In this document: positions 56,241 through 64,000 of the stretch, piece by piece | Layout: each line of letters starts with the position of its first letter | How positions within the stretch are numbered: position 1 is the first letter of the stretch | DNA from: Paenirhodobacter populi | GTDB lineage: Bacteria; Pseudomonadota; Alphaproteobacteria; Rhodobacterales; Rhodobacteraceae | Reading direction: 5' to 3' | Assembly: GCF_004022215.1 (NCBI RefSeq) | Contig: NZ_SAUZ01000005.1 | Span: 62,001-126,000, forward strand | DNA: 64,000 nucleotides | The notes under the pieces: model-generated | Told to the model about the DNA's origin: nothing | What the model saw: only the letters and a program-made list of their open reading frames with translations | Database searches by the model: none | Translations under genes and position numbers: made by a program

Positions 56241-57032
56241 ATGCAAGGCAGCGCCAACCTCAACCTGATGATCAAGGCCGCGCGCAAGGCGGGGCGGTCG
56301 CTCGTGAAGGATTTCCGCGAGGTGGAGAACCTTCAGGTTTCCTCCAAGGGGCCGGGGGATTTCGTCTCCCGCGCCGACCGCGAGGCGGAACGGATCATCA
56401 AGGAAGAACTGCGCGGCGCCCGCCCGTCCTACGGCTGGCTCGGCGAGGAAACCGGCGAGGACGCGGGCGAGGATCCGACCCGGCGCTGGATCGTCGATCC
56501 GCTCGACGGCACCACGAACTTCCTGCACGGCCTGCCGCATTGGGCGGTGTCGATCGCGTTGGAACACAAGGGCGAAATCGTCTCGGGCGTGATCTTCGAC
56601 GCCGCCAAGGATGAGCTTTACTGGACCGAAAAGGGGCTTGGCGCCTTCATGAACGAAACGCGGCTGCGCGTTTCGGGGCGCAACCGGATGATCGAATCGA
56701 TCTTCGCGACGGGCGTGCCCTTCGGCGGCAAGTCGACCCTGCCGGCGACGCTGCAGGATCTGGCGCGGCTGATGCCGACCTGCGCCGGCGTGCGGCGTTG
56801 GGGGGCGGCGGCGCTCGACCTCGCCTATGTGGCGGCGGGTAAGTATGAGGGCTATTGGGAACGCGGCATCAAGCCGTGGGATGTGGCGGCAGGTATCCTT
56901 CTGGTGAAGGAAGCGGGTGGCTTCGTCGTCCCGGTGCGCGAAGGCCGCGACATCTTCGAATCGGGGGCGCTGATCGCCTCGAACGCGGCGGTCCACGAAC
57001 CTCTGTGCAAGATCCTGCGCGAAGCGGCCTGA
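56241..57032 (+). CDS. suhB: Inositol-1-monophosphatase
   Basis: A 263-residue Mg-dependent phosphatase: GDFVSRADREAERIIKEEL (about 37-55), metal ligands in WLGEETGE and the motif WIVDPLDGTTNFLHGLPHWA (about 84-103), and WDVAAGILLVKEAGG near 212. It hydrolyses inositol phosphates; SuhB proteins also have roles in rRNA transcription. Single gene with an AAGGAG ribosome-binding site. Confidence 0.93.
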   Translation: MQGSANLNLMIKAARKAGRSLVKDFREVENLQVSSKGPGDFVSRADREAERIIKEELRGARPSYGWLGEETGEDAGEDPTRRWIVDPLDGTTNFLHGLPHWAVSIALEHKGEIVSGVIFDAAKDELYWTEKGLGAFMNETRLRVSGRNRMIESIFATGVPFGGKSTLPATLQDLARLMPTCAGVRRWGAAALDLAYVAAGKYEGYWERGIKPWDVAAGILLVKEAGGFVVPVREGRDIFESGALIASNAAVHEPLCKILREAA

Positions 57033-57108
57033 TCCGACTTTCTCTGTATTTGTTCACGGCCTGTTCACGCTTGTCGGGCTAGCCTCTCCGGATAACGGAG
57101 GGATAGCG

Positions 57109-57600
57109 ATGGCGTGGAAAGCTCATTTTGACCGACCCCTGGAAAGGCTTCGCTGGCCGGACTGCCCGCCTGCGCCGGACCCGGTCGAAAGCTGTCTGGT
57201 GCAGATCGACCGTGCCTGCCGGGAGATCGCCTTTTGCGAACTGGCCGATGTGATCGCCGGATCGCGGATCACCGCCCTGCGCAAGGCGCTGTCGCATTGC
57301 CGGGAGGAAGAGCGCCGCGACACCGGGGCGGGGGATCTGGACAGCCGCACGGTGGAGGCGGAGCTGGCGTCTTTGGAACAGACCCTGCCGCTGGAACAGG
57401 CCTACCGCGCCGATCAACGCGATCTGGCGATCGCCCGCCTGACCGAGGCGCAGAACCGCCTGCGCGGCGGTTGCACATCCGATGCCGAAATGGATGAAAC
57501 CCTGAAATCCCGGGTGCGGGCGGCGCTGACGATCTCGGCGGCGGAGATGGTGGCGATCTCGCGTGACAGGGCCGTCGCGCGGGTCGCGCAGATCTGGTGA
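57109..57600 (+). CDS. Hypothetical soluble protein
   Basis: A 163-residue, mainly helical protein with five Cys scattered through it and an acidic-basic patterned middle (HCREEERRDTGAGDLDSRTV). No signal peptide or membrane segment. GGAGGGATAG lies directly before the ATG and the codon use is like its neighbours, so it is probably expressed. I do not recognise a family. It is followed by 283 bp without a credible gene. Confidence 0.6.
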   Translation: MAWKAHFDRPLERLRWPDCPPAPDPVESCLVQIDRACREIAFCELADVIAGSRITALRKALSHCREEERRDTGAGDLDSRTVEAELASLEQTLPLEQAYRADQRDLAIARLTEAQNRLRGGCTSDAEMDETLKSRVRAALTISAAEMVAISRDRAVARVAQIW

Positions 57601-57883
57601 TCCCCGCTGGTGCCCTGCGCGCAACGGAACGGGCGCCTATGTTCGGGCGTCGGCCATTGGGTGCGGGTGGCCCTTCTCCCGGGCAGGCAGGGGTTGGTCG
57701 GGAAAACGATGCCTGTCCTGAAACGCCCCCATATGCGTCGGTTTCGCACCGTATTCCCCGGAAAACTCGCTTTTCCGGCCGGATCGGGCCGGATTTCCGA
57801 TGCAGGAGAGGATGGACCTCGCGCAGGATCGTGCTAAGTTCCGGCCTAAATCGCCCCGAGCGGCGTTGATATGGGACAGAACA

Positions 57884-58306
57884 ATGCTTAACGAATTCAA
57901 GAATTTTATTGCCCGCGGCAATGTCGTGGACATGGCCGTCGGTATCATCATCGGCGCCGCCTTCACCGCCATCGTCAATTCGCTGGTGTCGGATCTGATC
58001 AACCCGATCATCGGCGTGATCACCGGCGGTCTCGATTTCTCGAACCTGTTCGTCAATCTGGGCAGCGGCGATTATGCCTCGCTCGCGGCGGCGAAGGATG
58101 CGGGCGCGCCGGTCTTTGCCTATGGCGCCTTCATCACCGCGGTCATCAACTTCCTGATCATCGCCTTCGTCGTTTTCCTGCTGGTGAAGGCGGTGAACAA
58201 GATCAAGGACGCCGCGCTGCACAAGGAAGAAGCCGAGGCCGAGCCCGCCGGTCCGACGGAACTCGACGTGCTTCTCCAGATCCGCGACGAGCTGAAAAAG
58301 TCGTAA
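57884..58306 (+). CDS. mscL: Large-conductance mechanosensitive channel
   Basis: A 140-residue MscL: N-terminal helix and TM1 in [20 protein letters not shown] and [20 protein letters not shown]. The TM2 region is [20 protein letters not shown], and a charged C-terminal bundle with [13 protein letters not shown] ends it. It opens under membrane tension during hypo-osmotic shock. The ATG at 57884 is the family start; the longer upstream frame lacks support. Confidence 0.95.
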   Translation: MLNEFKNFIARGNVVDMAVGIIIGAAFTAIVNSLVSDLINPIIGVITGGLDFSNLFVNLGSGDYASLAAAKDAGAPVFAYGAFITAVINFLIIAFVVFLLVKAVNKIKDAALHKEEAEAEPAGPTELDVLLQIRDELKKS

Positions 58307-58315
58307 GCCCCAACG

Positions 58316-58345
58316 AAAAGGCCCGGTCGCAGGACCGGGCCTTTT
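58316..58345. terminator. Bidirectional terminator between mscL and parE
   Basis: AAAAGGCCCGGTC, loop GCAG, GACCGGGCCTTTT: a 13-bp perfect stem with A- and T-runs at its ends, serving both convergent genes. Confidence 0.92.
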
Positions 58346-60301
58346 TCATACGTCCAGTTCCTCGACGAAACGGGCGTTTTCCTGAATATACTGGAACCGC
58401 AGCTCGGGCTTCTTGCCCATCAGCCGCTCGACCAGATCGCCGGTCTCGCCCGGGGCGTCGTCGTCGATGGTGACGCGGATCAGCTTGCGGGTTTCCGGGT
58501 TCATCGTCGTGTCCTTCAGGTCCTTGGCGTCCATCTCGCCCAGCCCCTTGAACCGCTGCACGTCGATCTTGCCCTTGCCGCCCAGACCCTTGGCCAGCCA
58601 TTCCTCTTTCTCGGCATCATCCGCCACATAGACGCGCTTCGCCCCCTGCGTCAGCCGGTAGAGCGGCGGGCAGGCCAGATACAGGTGCCCCTTGTCGATC
58701 AGCGGCCGCATCTGGGTGAAGAAGAAGGTCATCAGCAGCGAGGCGATATGCGCCCCGTCGACATCGGCATCGGTCATGATGATGATCTTGTCGTAGCGCA
58801 GGTCGTCATGGCGGAACTTCGTGCCCAGCCCGACGCCCAATGCCTGCGCGAGATCGTTGATCTCCTGATTCTGGCCGAGTTTCGAGGACGCCGCCCCCAA
58901 CACGTTCAGGATCTTGCCGCGCAACGGCAGCAGCGCCTGATGCTGCCGGTCCCGCGCCATCTTGGCCGAACCGCCGGCCGAATCGCCTTCGACGATGAAC
59001 AGCTCGGTCCCCGAGCGGTTGGTGGCCGAGCAATCGACCAGCTTGCCGGGCAGGCGCAGCTTTTTCGTCGCGGTCTTGCGCGAGGTTTCCTTTTCCGCCC
59101 GGCGACGCAGCCGCTCCTCGGCGCGCAGCACGAGGAAATCGAGGATCGCCCCTGCCGATTTCGGATCCGCGACCAGCCAGTTGTCGAAATGGTCGCGCAC
59201 CGCGCTTTCGACCCATTTCGCGCATTCCTCGGTCGATAGCCGGTCCTTGGTCTGGCCGACGAACGACGGCTCGCGGATAAAGACGGAAATCAGCGCGCAG
59301 CCGCCCGTCAGCATGTCGTCGCGGGTGATCAGCCCGGCCTTCTTGTTGTTCGACAGCTCGCCATAGGCGCGGATGCCCTTGAGGATCGCGGCCCAGAAAC
59401 CGGCTTCGTGCGTGCCGCCCTCGGGGGTCGGCACGGTATTGCAGTAGGACTGGATGAAACCGTCGCGCGCGGGCGTCCAGTTGATCGCCCATTCGACCGA
59501 GCCGGGCACCCCGAATTTCTCCTGAAAGCCGACCTTCCCGGCAAAGGGCCGGTCCGCATAGGTCGAAACCCCCGTCAGCGTTTCGTTCAGGAAGTCGGCA
59601 AGGCCGTTCGGGAAGTGGAACACCGCCTCGGCCGGGGTGTCGCCATCCGGGATCGCGGTCTTCCAGCGGATTTCGACGCCGGAGAACAGGAAGGCCTTCG
59701 ATCGCGTCATGCGGAACAGTCGCGACGGTTTCAGCGCGAGAGAGCCGAAGATTTCCGGATCGGCGTGAAAGGTCACTGTGGTGCCGCGCCGGTTCGGCGC
59801 CGCGCCGAGCTTTTCGACCGGGCCCTGCGGGACGCCGCGGGAAAACCGCTGTTCATACAATTCGCGGTTGCGCGCGACCTGCACGATCATCACGTCCGAC
59901 AGCGCGTTGACGACCGACGAGCCCACCCCGTTCAGACCGCCCGAGGTCGAATAGGCCTTGTTCGAGAATTTGCCCCCCGCGTGCAGCGTGCACAGGATCA
60001 CCTCAAGCGCCGACTTGCCGGGAAATTTGGGGTGGGGGTCGACGGGGATGCCGCGGCCGTTGTCCTTGACGGTGACCGATCCGTCCTCATTCAGCTCGAC
60101 CTCGATGCGGGTCGCGTGGCCGGCGACGGCCTCGTCCATCGCATTGTCAAGGATCTCCGCCACCATATGGTGCAGCGCGCGTTCATCGGTGCCGCCGATA
60201 TACATCCCCGGCCGCTTGCGCACCGGCTCCAGCCCTTCGAGCACCTCGATCGAGGAGGCGTCATAGGTCTCGGGCTGAGTCGAGAGAAGATCGTCGGCCA
60301 T
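58346..60301 (-). CDS. parE: DNA topoisomerase IV subunit B
   Basis: A 651-residue type IIA topoisomerase ATPase subunit. GHKL ATPase: EILDNAMDEAVAGHA (about 50), VKDNGRGIPVD, GGLNGVGSSVVNALS. TOPRIM domain: FIVEGDSAGGSAKMARDR (about 440), IIIMTDADVDGAHIASLL (about 515). It decatenates daughter chromosomes with ParC. Its length and Lys/Arg pattern fit ParE rather than GyrB, which is usually about 800 residues. Confidence 0.94.
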   Translation of the reverse strand: MADDLLSTQPETYDASSIEVLEGLEPVRKRPGMYIGGTDERALHHMVAEILDNAMDEAVAGHATRIEVELNEDGSVTVKDNGRGIPVDPHPKFPGKSALEVILCTLHAGGKFSNKAYSTSGGLNGVGSSVVNALSDVMIVQVARNRELYEQRFSRGVPQGPVEKLGAAPNRRGTTVTFHADPEIFGSLALKPSRLFRMTRSKAFLFSGVEIRWKTAIPDGDTPAEAVFHFPNGLADFLNETLTGVSTYADRPFAGKVGFQEKFGVPGSVEWAINWTPARDGFIQSYCNTVPTPEGGTHEAGFWAAILKGIRAYGELSNNKKAGLITRDDMLTGGCALISVFIREPSFVGQTKDRLSTEECAKWVESAVRDHFDNWLVADPKSAGAILDFLVLRAEERLRRRAEKETSRKTATKKLRLPGKLVDCSATNRSGTELFIVEGDSAGGSAKMARDRQHQALLPLRGKILNVLGAASSKLGQNQEINDLAQALGVGLGTKFRHDDLRYDKIIIMTDADVDGAHIASLLMTFFFTQMRPLIDKGHLYLACPPLYRLTQGAKRVYVADDAEKEEWLAKGLGGKGKIDVQRFKGLGEMDAKDLKDTTMNPETRKLIRVTIDDDAPGETGDLVERLMGKKPELRFQYIQENARFVEELDV

Positions 60302-60455
60302 GCTGCTCTTTCCCTTGTGTTCGTTGGGTCAAGGGATACAGCAGCTTGGGGGTGCGGGGCAAGCGGCGGGCTTTCGTGCGGCCTGTCTGCCACCCGGGGT
60401 TGATTCATGCGCCCGTCCTGAGGCATCCTGTCGCCATATTCCCAGCTTTTTCCTC

Positions 60456-61574
60456 ATGTCCTTTCAATCTGCACGTTCGGTCCTTCCTGTCATTCATGAA
60501 GCCGCGCTCGATCCGCGACGTTGGCAGGCGGTGTCCGATGCGCTTGCCGCAACCAGCGGATGCAGCGGCGTCCATCTGATGTTCTTCGACACCGTAAACC
60601 CCGATGTGCAGGACTGCTTCCAGACCGGCTATTCCCCCGACAAGATGGCCAGCTTCATGGACTATTACGGCGCCATCAATCCGTATCGCGCGCAATTCGC
60701 GCATATGACGCCGCTGGTGGCCCGTACTCCTGCGCAATTGCTGTCGCATCGGGATCTGATGAAGACGGAATTCCATGCCGATTGGCTGCGGCCACAGGGT
60801 GACATTTCCGCCGGGGCGGGGATGATCCTGCAACGCGATGCGCGGCGGTTGTTGCTGATGGGCGGGCATATCCGGATGAAGGATCAGGACCGGCTGGAAG
60901 CGCCGTGGATGATGCTTGCCAACATGCTTGGCCCGGCGCTGCGCCATGCGGTTGAGCTGAACCACATCCTGTCTGGCCTGCGTCTGGAAAACGCGCTTCT
61001 GGCGCAGGGGCTGACGCCCACGGGGGCTGCGATCCTCGTGCTGTCGGACGATCGGCGCATCCTGTTCGCCAACGCGATGGGTGAACGCGATCTGGCCCGG
61101 GGCGAGGCTCTGGGGGGCGATCTGTGGCGGCGGTTGCATCTGCGCGACGCCTTGTCGGATCGCGCGTTCGAGGCGGGGCTGCGCCGCTGCCGCCCGAATG
61201 CGCCGCCCATCGCATTGCGGGTGGCCGAGCCCGGGACGGGCGCCAGCCGGATCGCGCATCTGCTCCGCGTCGGCCCCGAGGTGCTGCCCTTCGCCGGGAT
61301 CGACACGCTGCGGCGGACGGCCCCGGACTCGGTCGTGGTGCTGGTCATTCCGGCGGCTTCGGCGGCCGAGACGCTGATGCGGTATCTTGGCCTGACGCTG
61401 GCGGAAAGCGAGGTGGCGCTGGCGCTCCATTCCGGGCAGACGCCGACCGAGATCGCCGCCGCGCGTGGGGTCAGCGTGCATACGGTGCGTTCCCAGACCA
61501 AGGCGGTTCTGGGCAAATGCGCCGTCCGACGGCAAAGCGAACTGGTCGCGCTGATCGGACGGCTGGTGCGGTGA
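60456..61574 (+). CDS. LuxR-type transcriptional regulator
   Basis: A 372-residue protein with a C-terminal LuxR/GerE helix-turn-helix (about 305-365: LTLAESEVALALHSGQTPTE, GVSVHTVRSQTKAVLGK). The N-terminal 290 residues match an alphaproteobacterial sensor architecture (a GAF/PAS-like region, with ILVLSDDRRILFANAMGERD near 190 as the PAS-like part). No AHL-binding signature is apparent. It is convergent with the low-GC VPLPA-CTERM gene. The ATG at 60456 is the family-like start, without a strong ribosome-binding site. Confidence 0.85.
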   Translation: MSFQSARSVLPVIHEAALDPRRWQAVSDALAATSGCSGVHLMFFDTVNPDVQDCFQTGYSPDKMASFMDYYGAINPYRAQFAHMTPLVARTPAQLLSHRDLMKTEFHADWLRPQGDISAGAGMILQRDARRLLLMGGHIRMKDQDRLEAPWMMLANMLGPALRHAVELNHILSGLRLENALLAQGLTPTGAAILVLSDDRRILFANAMGERDLARGEALGGDLWRRLHLRDALSDRAFEAGLRRCRPNAPPIALRVAEPGTGASRIAHLLRVGPEVLPFAGIDTLRRTAPDSVVVLVIPAASAAETLMRYLGLTLAESEVALALHSGQTPTEIAAARGVSVHTVRSQTKAVLGKCAVRRQSELVALIGRLVR

Positions 61575-61575
61575 A

Positions 61576-61601
61576 CGCGCCGCGCAGTGCTGCGCGGCGC
61601 G
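61576..61601. terminator. Strong convergent hairpin after the LuxR gene
   Basis: A 12-bp perfect inverted repeat, CGCGCCGCGCAG-TG-CTGCGCGGCGCG, starting 1 bp after the LuxR stop and ending 6 bp before the stop of the convergent gene. Confidence 0.7.
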
Positions 61602-61607
61602 CAGGCC

Positions 61608-62423
61608 TCACACGCGCTTGCGCCGCCGCAGCGCCGCGAGCCCGCCAAGCGCCGCCAGCAGCAACGGCGCCGAGGCCGGCAACGGCACCGCCGGAATCGA
61701 AGGTTCGGTATCCAGACGGGTCACGGTCAGCGAGGTGATATACCACGGAAAATTGTCATAGACCTGCTGATATCCATCATAATTTCCCTCCGAATCATAA
61801 AGTGTACGATATTTACTGCTGGAGAACTCTCCAAAGATGGCATCGTGGAATTCTTCTCCAGAAACAAAAACGATGGAGAAAGGTTGCGTGAAATCATCCG
61901 GGAGAAATGATCCCGAGGAATTAACCCATGCGTAACTTGAGATGGAGTGCTCGTCCCATTCACCATTCGGGCGGTCGAGACTGGCGGAATATCTGTGTGC
62001 ATAATTCTCAGTGGCCCATTCAGTTGTGATATTCCGTTCGCGCGTCAAATACATGGTGCTGACATATCCGGCGGATATGGACTGATGGACGACCGTATCA
62101 CCACGGATCAACTCAGAATATTTGATGGCATCCGCCGCGGGCCAGTGAAATGATTGGTAATCATATTGGTATGTTTCGTTCTCCCAGATGTAATGATTGT
62201 CTGGTTCTCCGATCTCATAGCGGAGCACCCATGTAACGGGTGTTCCCGCATAATCATAGTTGTATTCGTCGGCGTTGACGAATGGCACGCCCTGACCATT
62301 TTGACCCCAGTCCTGTTGGAGGCGGTAAATTTCGACCCCCGTGTATACCGCCTGCATGACCGCCGCTTGTGCGGGTGCGGCCAGCAGGCCACCTGCCAGA
62401 ATGATTGAACCGAATCTGAACAT
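61608..62423 (-). CDS. Exported protein with VPLPA-CTERM sorting signal
   Basis: A 271-residue protein. The signal peptide is MFRFGSIILAGGLLAAPAQA. The middle is rich in Tyr, Asn, Ser and Glu, and beta-rich, with no family I recognise. The C-terminus is AVPLPASAPLLLAALGGLA then RRRKRV, the VPLPA-motif, hydrophobic helix and basic tail of the PEP-CTERM/exosortase system. It is likely sorted and processed by an exosortase encoded elsewhere, possibly into an extracellular matrix. The central part (about 61,730-62,330) is clearly richer in A and T than the flanking genes. Confidence 0.85.
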   Translation of the reverse strand: MFRFGSIILAGGLLAAPAQAAVMQAVYTGVEIYRLQQDWGQNGQGVPFVNADEYNYDYAGTPVTWVLRYEIGEPDNHYIWENETYQYDYQSFHWPAADAIKYSELIRGDTVVHQSISAGYVSTMYLTRERNITTEWATENYAHRYSASLDRPNGEWDEHSISSYAWVNSSGSFLPDDFTQPFSIVFVSGEEFHDAIFGEFSSSKYRTLYDSEGNYDGYQQVYDNFPWYITSLTVTRLDTEPSIPAVPLPASAPLLLAALGGLAALRRRKRV

Positions 62424-62851
62424 CGTTCACCTGTCGCTAAGAATGAATGCGGCCAAGATGAATCCTGCGAAAGGATGGCGCATCGCCCAGATGGGGTATG
62501 CCGCACCCGTTATGCGGGTTCTTTTGCGGCCCGTGTTTGCGCCGGACGTGCCGGCCGCCGGGGCGGGCGCTCAAGGGAGGGGCCGGTGGCGGTGACGCCC
62601 GGGCCGCTCCACGCGATCACCCCGGCGGCAGGCCAGATTCACCGCGCTCATCTCCCGGCGCGCGAAGATTGCGCATCGCGCCGGAGATACCGGCTCGGGA
62701 CGCGATCAAGGCGCCGCCGTTCCGCAATCCCGGCAAAACCGGGTAAAAGAACATCGCAGGTGCGGGTTTCCGGGGGTATCTTGATGCGTGTCAAGGAAGC
62801 CTCGCCGCGCCTGTGCCAAGATGCCGCGATAGTCGGACAGGAGAACAATAC
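62424..62851. other. Gene-free interval upstream of ppk2
   Basis: This 428-bp stretch holds the promoter regions of the VPLPA-CTERM gene (minus) and ppk2 (plus), including the FNR-type box at 62781-62794. No credible gene was seen in it. Confidence 0.6.
62781..62794. promoter_or_regulatory. FNR/FnrL-type box upstream of ppk2
   Basis: TTGATGCGTGTCAA fits TTGAT-N4-ATCAA at 9 of 10 consensus positions. It lies 58 bp before the ppk2 ATG, a position suited to activation under low oxygen by an FNR/FnrL-type regulator. Confidence 0.7.
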
Positions 62852-63847
62852 ATGGAAGACCGGATCGCCAGCGAAGCCATCACCCCCGAGGAAAATGCGG
62901 CCCCGCCAGCGCCCGCAACCGGGGTGGCGGTGGCCGAAACCGAAGCCCCCGGGGAAGGTCCGCTGCACGGGCCGCAGTCCTTTCCCAAGCTCAATCCGGA
63001 CATGATCCGGCTGGCCTTCGAAAGCGGCAAATATCCCTATCCGCGCCGCATGGGGCGCCCGGCCTATGAAAAGGAAAAGGCGCACCTGCAGGCCGAACTG
63101 CTGAAGGTGCAGCTTTGGGCGCAGGAGACGGGGCAGAAATTCGTCATCCTGTTCGAGGGCCGCGACGCGGCGGGCAAGGGCGGCACGATCAAGCGGTTCA
63201 TGGAACACCTGAACCCGCGTTTCGCCCGGGTCGTGGCGCTGAACAAGCCCTCGGAACTGGAAAAGGGCCAGTGGTTCTTTCAGCGTTACATCGAGCATCT
63301 GCCGACGGCGGGGGAAATGGTCTTCTACGACCGCTCCTGGTACAACCGCGCCGGGGTCGAGCGGGTGATGGGCTTCTGCACCCCCAGCGAATATCTGGAA
63401 TTCATGCGCCAGACGCCCGAATTGGAACGGATGCTCGTGCGCTCGGGCGTGCGGCTCTACAAATACTGGTTCTCGGTCACGCAGGAGGAACAGCGCCGCC
63501 GCTTCAAGGAACGCGAGACCGATCCGCTGAAACGCTGGAAGCTGAGCCCGATCGACCTCGCCTCGCTGGACAAATGGGATGACTATACCGAGGCGAAAGA
63601 GGCGATGTTCTTCTATACCGACACCGCCGACGCGCCCTGGGTCATCGTCAAGTCGAACGACAAGAAGCGGGCGCGGCTGAACTGCATGCGGCATTTCCTG
63701 TCGACGCTGGATTATCCGGACAAGGACCTTGCGCTCGTGACGCCGCCCGATCCGCTGATCGTCGGCCATGCCGCCCATGTGGTGCACAAGTCGGACCATA
63801 TGCTGGGCGCCGCATTGCATCCCGCGCTGCACGGCCCGGCCCGCTGA
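62852..63847 (+). CDS. ppk2: Polyphosphate kinase 2
   Basis: A 331-residue class I PPK2 that transfers phosphate between polyphosphate and nucleotides. Walker A is FEGRDAAGKGGTIKRFMEHL (about 105-124). The conserved Walker B and lid follow: FYDRSWYNRAGVERVMGF (about 160-177), and SPIDLASLDKWDDYTEAKEA. A 40-residue Pro/Glu/Ala-rich N-terminal extension precedes the domain. The ATG at 62852 follows ACAGGAGA; an FNR-type box lies upstream. Confidence 0.94.
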   Translation: MEDRIASEAITPEENAAPPAPATGVAVAETEAPGEGPLHGPQSFPKLNPDMIRLAFESGKYPYPRRMGRPAYEKEKAHLQAELLKVQLWAQETGQKFVILFEGRDAAGKGGTIKRFMEHLNPRFARVVALNKPSELEKGQWFFQRYIEHLPTAGEMVFYDRSWYNRAGVERVMGFCTPSEYLEFMRQTPELERMLVRSGVRLYKYWFSVTQEEQRRRFKERETDPLKRWKLSPIDLASLDKWDDYTEAKEAMFFYTDTADAPWVIVKSNDKKRARLNCMRHFLSTLDYPDKDLALVTPPDPLIVGHAAHVVHKSDHMLGAALHPALHGPAR

Positions 63848-63853
63848 GCAGAC

Positions 63854-63875
63854 CGGCCGGACGCGAATCCGGCCG
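63854..63875 (+). terminator. Hairpin after ppk2
   Basis: CGGCCGGA, loop CGCGAA, TCCGGCCG: an 8-bp perfect stem 6 bp after the ppk2 stop, without a T-run. It could be a weak terminator. Confidence 0.45.
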
Positions 63876-63928
63876 ACGCACGGGCACCTCTGGACGGCGA
63901 CAGGTCGCGCGGATAGCTTCGCGCGACC

Positions 63929-64000
63929 ATGACACAGGCCATTTCCCCGCCGCAGATGCGGCCGAGTTACTATGAACATCTTCGCGCCCTGCTGCTGCTG
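63929..64000 (+). CDS. Possible N-terminus of a gene running off the window
   Basis: An open frame from an ATG at 63929 to the window end gives MTQAISPPQMRPSYYEHLRA followed by leucines. No clear ribosome-binding site lies before it, so the start is provisional. The family is not recognised from 24 residues. Confidence 0.4.
   Translation, partial: MTQAISPPQMRPSYYEHLRALLLL

Noticed and set aside
54816-56996. A 726-codon minus-strand frame opposite the Fsr-type exporter and suhB
   Set aside because: It spans two recognisable genes on the other strand and their intergenic region, with no start context or motif.

Overview
The window is high-GC DNA with dense, overlapping gene order. It comes from an alphaproteobacterium, almost certainly Rhodobacterales (Rhodobacter/Paracoccus-like). 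The pointers are a DUF1150 gene behind hsp20, a TIGR02186-type gene behind a TauE/SafE permease, a two-piece MetH, a VPLPA-CTERM protein and an FNR-type box. It looks chromosomal. I saw no rRNA, tRNA, CRISPR array, transposase, phage genes or replication origin. All assignments were read by eye from translations; no database search was run.

Region 1 (0-2.5 kb): a partial gene, a 27-residue Cys-containing mini-ORF, an Rrf2 regulator, an Lrp/AsnC regulator, an RBBP9-type serine hydrolase and a small membrane protein.

Region 2 (2.7-17 kb): a glycine-betaine and one-carbon block. GbcAB demethylates betaine to dimethylglycine. SoxBDAG oxidises sarcosine to glycine and methylene-THF. FolD and PurU process the C1-folate. 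A GbdR-like AraC regulator is divergent from soxB across a 21-bp-period direct repeat. A two-piece MetH lies between gbcB and the regulator. The dimethylglycine-to-sarcosine enzyme is not in the window. SoxB carries an apparent +1 frameshift near its 3' end.

Region 3 (17-25.7 kb): a heat-shock unit (RpoH-type promoter, hsp20, DUF1150), trxB/lrp divergent genes, an unknown membrane protein, a decayed cfa remnant, and an ABC ATPase / FtsX-like permease / AttH-type secreted protein trio.

Region 4 (25.7-39.5 kb, minus strand): an 11.6-kb run with a 32-residue ORF, an NtaA/SnaA-type flavin monooxygenase, a VOC protein, an FAD/NAD(P) monooxygenase, a LIV-type ABC transporter (fused LivHM), two carboxymuconolactone-decarboxylase-fold proteins, an aldo-keto reductase and metB. 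Just upstream is a TauE/SafE exporter with its TIGR02186 partner. I read this as a candidate organosulfur or amine scavenging system. It is the best candidate for an undescribed pathway here.

Region 5 (39.5-50 kb): a purine-nucleoside uptake and phosphorolysis operon (BMP protein, ATPase, two permeases, PNP), then tsaB-rimI, nfuA, uspA, an unknown protein, ilvE and truA.

Region 6 (50-64 kb): lrp divergent from an ornithine decarboxylase, a PaaI-like thioesterase, metF/metR divergent, an Fsr-like MFS exporter, suhB, mscL/parE convergent, a LuxR regulator, a low-GC VPLPA-CTERM gene, ppk2 under an FNR-type box, and a partial gene.

A dispersed intergenic repeat recurs at 18.3, 32.5, 37.7, 52.2 and 52.3 kb. 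It has two hairpins followed by CCCGGGATATTTATGGAA. Two longer relatives lie at 17.0 and 20.1 kb. The second hairpin changes sequence between copies but keeps its pairing.
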